The translations under genes were made by a program, and so were the position numbers. A model generated the notes under the pieces. It did no database searches. It was not told where the DNA came from and saw nothing but the letters and a program-made list of their open reading frames with translations. From contig NZ_CP127294.1 in NCBI RefSeq assembly GCF_030285625.1, forward strand, positions 2,614,001-2,678,000: a DNA stretch of 64,000 nt, written 5' to 3'. The DNA is from Amycolatopsis sp. 2-15. Its GTDB lineage: Bacteria; Actinomycetota; Actinomycetes; Mycobacteriales; Pseudonocardiaceae. Below, piece by piece: positions 59,808 through 64,000 of this stretch (position 1 is its first letter; each line of letters opens with the position of its first letter).

Positions 59808-60896
59808 CTACGACACCGTCCACTGCTGGTTGGCGGTGGCCGCGCAGGTCCAGATCTGCAAACGGGTGCCGTTGGCGGAGCTGTTGTCCGTCGCGTCAAG
59901 GCACTTGCCGGAAGCGGCGTTCACGAGGTTGCCGGTCGAGTTCCTTGTCCAGCGCTGCACCGCGCCGCCGGTGCAGTCCCAGATCTGGGCCTTGGTGCCG
60001 TTGGCGGTGCCGGCGGCGTCGAGGCACTTGCCGAGCGCGCGGATCGTGCCGTCCGAGCCGACGGTCCACTGCTGCGCGGTGGTGCCGTTGCAGTCGTACA
60101 GCTGCACGGCGGTGCCGTTGGCGCTGTTGGCCGACGCGACGTCCACGCACTTGCCGCCGAGGCCGGTGATCTGGCCGACGCCACCCGTCGGCGGGTCGGT
60201 CTGGCCGCCGCCGACCCAGCTGCTCGCCGACGACTCGCCGACGCTCACCGCGGTGTCGTGGTTCTCGATCGGGTTCACGTGCGTGTTCGGGAACACGACG
60301 TAGGTGACCGGGCCCTCGGTGCCGCCGGTGCTCGGGTCGGGGTCGATGCCGAGGCTCACGGCCGTGGCGTAGGAGGCCTCGCCGATGATGCTCGTCGGGC
60401 CGGTGTCACCCACGACCGCGTAGGTGACCTTGTTGTTGTAGATGACGGCGACCACCGAGCCACCGTCGATCCCGTACTGGCGATAGTCCCAAGTGGACGT
60501 TGGCTGCGGCAGCACGATGTAGGGCAGCTGCGCCGCGTTCAACGGCTGGTCGGTGGACGTGTGGAACGCCGTGTCCGGGTAGAAGCAGCAGTCGGTGCTC
60601 TCGTTGCACTGCGTCGTGCGCTGGCCGTCGCAGTCGATGTCCATGTCGGCCTTGAAGAACACGGCGCCACTGGACTGGCAGACGGGCACGGTGGCCGCGC
60701 CGCCTTCGTCGTAGCTGTACTTGCCGTTGGAGATCTGCTGGCACGAGTTGGTCTTCGCGAGCAGCTGGGCCGCGGTGGGCGCGGCGGCGGGTGCCGCGGC
60801 GGCGGGTGCCGCGGGGGCGGCCGTGGCTGAGGTTCCGGACAGGAAGGAAAGCGTCAGCAGGAAACAGCCTGCCAACGCGACGAGGAATCGCCGCAC
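59808..60896 (-). CDS. Secreted GH75 chitosanase with C-terminal CBM13
   Basis: A 362-residue exported enzyme. Signal peptide about 1-35, then an Ala/Pro linker. The catalytic domain has KTNSCQQISNGKYSYDEGGAATVPVCQSSGAVFFKADMDIDCDGQ, in which Asp and Glu of the FFKADMDIDCDG and a later VVGDTGPTSIIGEASYATAVSLGI are the conserved blocks of GH75 (fungal-type chitosanase). From about residue 236 a CBM13 with three repeats follows (VDVASANSANGTAVQLYDCNGTTAQQW and similar). GTG start with AAGGAG 9 bases ahead. First gene of the operon; the GH30 start follows after 2 bases. Degrades chitosan. Confidence 0.87.
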   Translation of the reverse strand: MRRFLVALAGCFLLTLSFLSGTSATAAPAAPAAAAPAAAPTAAQLLAKTNSCQQISNGKYSYDEGGAATVPVCQSSGAVFFKADMDIDCDGQRTTQCNESTDCCFYPDTAFHTSTDQPLNAAQLPYIVLPQPTSTWDYRQYGIDGGSVVAVIYNNKVTYAVVGDTGPTSIIGEASYATAVSLGIDPDPSTGGTEGPVTYVVFPNTHVNPIENHDTAVSVGESSASSWVGGGQTDPPTGGVGQITGLGGKCVDVASANSANGTAVQLYDCNGTTAQQWTVGSDGTIRALGKCLDAAGTANGTKAQIWDCTGGAVQRWTRNSTGNLVNAASGKCLDATDNSSANGTRLQIWTCAATANQQWTVS

Positions 60897-60949
60897 GGTG
60901 GGGTTCTCCTTGGGGGAAGGGAGATTTCGGTTGTCCACAGGCGAGGCGA

Positions 60950-61047
60950 GTTGTGGATAAGGTGACCCTCTGTGGCCATTTGGCCACTTCTTGTCAGACC
61001 TCGCCGGTAGAATGGGATGGGGACGCCCCCCTTGGGAGGGCGGGGGC
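60950..61047 (+). repeat. Dispersed ~95-bp element, copy B
   Basis: Contains TTGTGGATAA (60951-60960), TTGTCA-N11-TAGAAT (60991-61013) in CGCCGGTAGAATGG, and the hairpin-forming ACGCCCCCC-TTGGGAGGGCG segment shared with copy A. A further TTGTCCACAG, matching a DnaA box core, lies at 60931. Confidence 0.55.
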
Positions 61048-61115
61048 TGTGTGTCGGGCAGTTGCTGTCTGTGGGGCGGTGGCTGTGTGTCGGGCGGTTG
61101 GGGAGATGCTCGGTG

Positions 61116-61260
61116 GGGGCCAGGCCGGTGGGGAGGGGAGAGCCCGGTGGGGAACGGGGGATCCCGGTGGGGAGGGGAGCCCGGTGGGGAACGGGCGGAT
61201 CGAGCGCGTTCGTGGACGCCCCGGCGGGTGCCTCGCGGGTGGAGGCGGGCCGGTGGGGAT
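61116..61260. repeat. G-rich short repeats (CCGGTGGGGA)
   Basis: Five to seven imperfect copies of CCGGTGGGGA within 145 bases, mixed with GGGGAACGGG. Low-complexity DNA; possible quadruplex or slippage-prone tract. No coding function seen. Confidence 0.45.
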
Positions 61261-61340
61261 CCGGGGCGCCGGGTGGTGCGATCCGATCGGGATCACGCTG
61301 CCCGGGCGAACGGGGAACCGGTGGGGACCGGAGTGGAACA

Positions 61341-61389
61341 CCGCGCGGGGCTGCCGGAGGAGGGAGAGGAGGCGAGCAGCCCCGCGCGG
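61341..61389 (-). terminator. Terminator of the GH16 gene
   Basis: A perfect 13-bp stem CCGCGCGGGGCTG / CAGCCCCGCGCGG with a 23-base purine-rich loop, 63 bases after the GH16 stop. Confidence 0.75.
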
Positions 61390-61452
61390 CGGCTTTCGGA
61401 GCACCGAGAACTCGTTGTGGCGCAACGCGTATCGCCGGTGCCGGTCAGTGGA

Positions 61453-62697
61453 TCAGGGTGCGGTCCACTTCTGGTTGGCCGTGCCGGTGCAGGTCCAGAT
61501 CTGCAAGCGGGTGCCGTTGGCCGAGCTGTTGCCGGTGGCGTCGAGGCACTTGTTCGCGGCCGGGTTCACGATGTCGTGCGCCGCGGTGACCACCCACTGC
61601 TGGGCGCCGGAGCCGTTGCAGTCGTAGAGCTGCACGGGGGCGCCGTCGTTGGTGGCGGCTGAGGCGACGTCCATGCACTTGCCCAGCGCCCGCAGGGTGC
61701 CGTCGCTGCCGACGGTCCAGTTCTGCGCCGCGTTGCCGTTGCAGTCGGTGAACTGGACGGGCGTGCCGTTGGCGCTGTTGGCGCCCGCGACGTCCACGCA
61801 CTTGCCGCCGATGCCGGTGATGCGCCCGGTGCTCCCGCTCGGCGGTGTGGTGCCGCCGCCGGTGCTCGTGGTCACGTGCACGTAGTCGACGACCAGCTGC
61901 TGCGGGAACTGCGTGCTGTCATTGGGATCGCCGGGCCAGTAGCCGCCCACGGCGAGGTTCATGATGATGAAGAAGTTGTGGTCGTAGACCCAGCGGTTGC
62001 CGTTGAGGTCGGCCGGCGTGCGGGTCTGGTAGACGTTGCCGTCGACCGTCCAGACGATCTTGTTGGGCGACCAGTCCACGGCGTAGGTGTGGAAGTCGTC
62101 GGAGAAGTTCGGGCCGTTGTAGCCGGCGCCGATGCCGCCCGAGCCCGAGTAGCCGGGGCCGTGGATGGTGCCATGCACGGTGTTGGGCTCGAAGCCGACG
62201 TTCTCCATCACGTCGATCTCGCCGTCGGTCGGCCAGTTGCCGCCGCCGAGCATCCAGAACGCGGGCCACATGCCCTGGCCGCGCGGGAGCTTCATGCGGG
62301 TCTCGAAGTGGCCGTAGGCCTGGCTGAACTTGCCGGAGGTGTTCAGGCGCGCGGATGTGTACTCGCAGCGGCCGTACCAGCAGTTGTAGTTGCCTGGGTT
62401 CTCGCGCTTGGCCGTGATCACCAAGTGGCCCTGGCCGTCGAGCGACGCGTTGTTCGTGCCGGACGTGTAGTACTGGCGTTCGTGGTTGTTGACGTTGTCG
62501 CCGGTTTCGTAGTTCCACTTCGAACCGTCGGCCGGGCTGCCTGCGGGCCCGTTGAAGTCGTCGGTGAAGCTGGCCGCCGCCGCGGCTTCCGTGGGCGCGA
62601 AGACGGCGGGCGTCGCCTGCACACCGACGGCCAGCAGCGAAGCGGCCGCGAAGAGCCCGGCCCAGCGGGAACGTCTCAGAGAACGTGAGATGGACAT
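61453..62697 (-). CDS. Secreted GH16 beta-glucanase with C-terminal CBM13
   Basis: A 414-residue exported laminarinase-type enzyme. Signal peptide about 1-42. The GH16 jelly roll includes DFNGPAGSPADGSKWNYETG, YGHFETRMKLPRGQGMWPAFWMLG and the catalytic GEIDVMENVG (Glu160 nucleophile, Asp162, Glu165 acid/base), the pattern of endo-beta-1,3-glucanases. From about residue 287 a CBM13 with three repeats follows, strongly similar to those of the three neighbouring hydrolases. It probably hydrolyses beta-1,3-glucan. It is a separate transcript from the GH75-GH30-GH18 operon and has a ROK-type operator upstream. Confidence 0.9.
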   Translation of the reverse strand: MSISRSLRRSRWAGLFAAASLLAVGVQATPAVFAPTEAAAAASFTDDFNGPAGSPADGSKWNYETGDNVNNHERQYYTSGTNNASLDGQGHLVITAKRENPGNYNCWYGRCEYTSARLNTSGKFSQAYGHFETRMKLPRGQGMWPAFWMLGGGNWPTDGEIDVMENVGFEPNTVHGTIHGPGYSGSGGIGAGYNGPNFSDDFHTYAVDWSPNKIVWTVDGNVYQTRTPADLNGNRWVYDHNFFIIMNLAVGGYWPGDPNDSTQFPQQLVVDYVHVTTSTGGGTTPPSGSTGRITGIGGKCVDVAGANSANGTPVQFTDCNGNAAQNWTVGSDGTLRALGKCMDVASAATNDGAPVQLYDCNGSGAQQWVVTAAHDIVNPAANKCLDATGNSSANGTRLQIWTCTGTANQKWTAP

Positions 62698-63061
62698 CGT
62701 TGTCACCTCTTCTTGCGGAGGGGACCGCGCTTTCACGCGCAGCACGAAAAACGCGGTGGGGCGGAGGAGAGCACGGCGGGGGACCGTGCGGTTCTCGGCC
62801 GAGCGCTTCGTGTCCACTCCGGAGGTGGACCGCAGGCGGGCGGCAGGCGTCGGACTAATCGGACTACTTTGTTGTGCCTGGCAACAAAGTAAAAGCAGTA
62901 TGCATGGTCCGTACCACTGCGGCAATGGCGAATGTGAGAATTTTTTCAACCCGAATTAAGGGCCGACGGTTGCCGCCCAGGTGATCGACGAGGGCGCGGA
63001 CGATCATCACCGGCCGGTCACCTGGGGTTCTCGGAAGTGTTCGCTGGGTGACAGCGGGGTC
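62698..63061. other. Promoter region between GH16 and the ROK gene
   Basis: About 360 bases without a gene. It holds the ROK-type operator (62866-62890), two CGGACTA direct repeats just before it (62851-62857, 62860-62866) and AT-rich DNA at 62,880-62,960, unusual for this window. Confidence 0.5.
62866..62890. promoter_or_regulatory. ROK-type palindromic operator upstream of GH16
   Basis: ACTTTGTTG-N7-CAACAAAGT: perfect 9-bp arms, spacer TGCCTGG. The layout resembles the XylR operator of Bacillus, a ROK-family site containing TTTGTT and AACAAA arms. It lies 169 bases ahead of the GH16 start, next to a ROK regulator gene. Confidence 0.65.
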
Positions 63062-64000
63062 CTAGGCCGCGCCGGCGCCCGAACGGATCGCGGGGGCCGG
63101 CTTGGCCAGCAGGCGGGGATCGGCGCCCTGTTCCAGCAGGTCGGCGACGGGCAGGGTGGCGGCACCCGTCGCGACGGCGTCGAGGCCCAGGTAACCGAGC
63201 TGGATCGTGGTCTCGCCGAACGGGTGGCTCAGCGCGTGGGCCGACGCAGTGGAACGGATCAGCGGCAGCAGGCGCTCGCCGAGGGCGAGGCCGGCCCACC
63301 CGCCGACGACGATGCGCTCGGGGTTGAACAGGTTGATCAGGTTCGCGATCCCGGCGCCGAGGTAGCCGGCCGTCTCCTCGAGGACCTTCTGGGCCGACTT
63401 CGAACGGTCGGCCGACGCGAGAAGCGCGGCGAACTGGTCCTGCTCGGTCTCGCCGGGCACGGGCTTGCCCCGGGCGCGCCGGTAGCGCGCGAGCACGGCC
63501 TCGGCGCCGATGTAGGCCTCGAGACAGCCGTGCGAACCGCAGCGGCAGGCCTGCCCGCCGTAGACGATCGTGGTGTGGCCCCACTCGCCGGCGCTGCTCG
63601 TGGAGCCGCGGTAGGTGGCGCCGTCGGCGATCACGGCCGCGCCGACGCCCGAGCCGATGAGCACGATCACCGCGTGGCGCGCGCCGCGCCCGGCGCCGAA
63701 CCACATCTCGGCCTGGCCCTGGGTTTTGGCGCCGTTGTCGACGAACACGGGCAGCTCGATGCCGGCCACGCGCAGGTCGTCGGCCAGCGCGACGGAATCC
63801 CAGCCGATGGTCGGCGCGTGCACCAGCACGCGTTCGCCCTGCTCGACCGTGCCGGGCACGCCGACACCCACGCCGATCACGGCCGACTCCTCGGCCCCTG
63901 CGGACGCGATCACCTCGCGCAACCCGGAGACGACGGCCGCGACGACCGTGGCCGGCTCGGTGCGCGCCGGTGACAGCTCGTGTTCGACCGTGGCCAGCCG
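63062..64000 (-). CDS. ROK family regulator or kinase (N-terminus outside window)
   Basis: At least 312 residues are visible; the 5' end is cut at the right edge. The ROK signature is intact: FVDNGAKTQGQAEMWFGAGRGARHAVIVLIGSGVGAAVIADG, AGEWGHTTIVYGGQACRCGSHGCLEAYIGAEAVL, with the CxCGxxGCxE zinc site. The C-terminus VVGGWAGLALGERLLPLIRSTASAH, then LGYLGLDAVATGAATLPVADLL, fits NagC/XylR-type repressors, which have an N-terminal HTH (not visible here). It probably senses a sugar released by the adjacent hydrolases and binds the palindrome at 62866. Confidence 0.85.
   Translation of the reverse strand, partial: RLATVEHELSPARTEPATVVAAVVSGLREVIASAGAEESAVIGVGVGVPGTVEQGERVLVHAPTIGWDSVALADDLRVAGIELPVFVDNGAKTQGQAEMWFGAGRGARHAVIVLIGSGVGAAVIADGATYRGSTSSAGEWGHTTIVYGGQACRCGSHGCLEAYIGAEAVLARYRRARGKPVPGETEQDQFAALLASADRSKSAQKVLEETAGYLGAGIANLINLFNPERIVVGGWAGLALGERLLPLIRSTASAHALSHPFGETTIQLGYLGLDAVATGAATLPVADLLEQGADPRLLAKPAPAIRSGAGAA

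Larger units (their letters stand above)
60897..61452. other. Promoter region of the GH75 operon with G-rich repeats
   Basis: About 550 bases. From the right: the GH16 terminator at 61341-61389; a G-rich tract (61,116-61,260) with about seven near-copies of CCGGTGGGGA separated by short spacers, which could form quadruplexes; copy B of the dispersed element (60,950-61,047). I see no gene. The operon promoter should be near 60,900-60,950 but is not clear. Confidence 0.5.

Noticed and set aside
60925-61050. Replication origin, because of TTGTCCACAG and TTGTGGATAA
   Set aside because: Only two DnaA-like sites occur, with no dnaA, dnaN or gyrB nearby. The same motif recurs in the dispersed element at two other loci.
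61116-61260. Gene in the G-rich repeat tract
   Set aside because: All frames are Gly/Arg/Trp low complexity generated by the CCGGTGGGGA repeat.

Overview
The window is high-GC DNA from a free-living actinomycete. Mycothiol chemistry (an S-(hydroxymethyl)mycothiol dehydrogenase-type enzyme), an actinobacterial integration host factor (mihF), many TetR regulators, coupled start/stop overlaps, frequent leaderless promoters and heavily secreted CBM13 hydrolases fit Pseudonocardiaceae. An intergenic 30-bp repeat at 38.1 kb resembles repeats I remember from Amycolatopsis, but the genus is an inference. I see no insertion sequence, phage, integrase, tRNA, rRNA or CRISPR array, so this reads as a chromosomal arm region.

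Layout. 0-10 kb: a cut-off gene end, a TetR gene, pdxH, an MFS exporter, a lipoprotein, an APC permease converging on a DUF5958 gene, a TetR/metallo-beta-lactamase-fold pair with a palindromic operator, then galM, a GNAT gene and an amidohydrolase. 10-24 kb: divergent acyl-CoA dehydrogenase/TetR genes around a perfect palindrome, a sugar kinase, citrate synthase with a strong terminator, photolyase, a serine hydrolase, an ABC exporter pair, and glpD-tetR divergent from an alkyl-DHAP-synthase-like flavoprotein. 23.4-24.1 kb is decayed DNA. 24-36 kb: mycothiol-dependent dehydrogenase with a GGCT-like partner, a secreted C39-like protease, a hotdog thioesterase, a metallophosphoesterase, a deleted flavin monooxygenase, a sugar ABC importer without ATPase, and an acyl-CoA ligase. 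36-46 kb: mihF, isochorismate synthase, a 4'-phosphopantetheinyl transferase, acyl-CoA dehydrogenase, an acyl-CoA operon with its TetR, and an amidohydrolase. 46-50 kb: a DtxR-type regulator, an F420-type oxidoreductase, a short XRE gene, a ~42-bp minisatellite and a zinc alcohol dehydrogenase. 50-56 kb: alkB, then a fully overlapping operon MFS-DUF1445-pxpA-pxpB-pxpC with a divergent GntR gene, predicted to import and open 5-oxoproline or a related cyclic acid. 56-64 kb: secreted GH75, GH30, GH18 and GH16 enzymes, each with a CBM13 lectin module, followed by a ROK regulator and a ROK-type operator.

How it fits together. The 56-63 kb block covers chitosan, beta-1,6-glucan, chitin and beta-1,3-glucan, the main polymers of a fungal wall, and looks like one fungus-degrading locus. 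Several fatty-acid/acyl-CoA units (10-12, 34-36, 39-43 kb) each carry their own candidate operator.

Quality note. Three genes (22.1, 30.0, 59.55 kb) are each broken by one missing base in a C/G run. All three are restored by one added base, which points to a systematic base-calling error in the assembly rather than biology.
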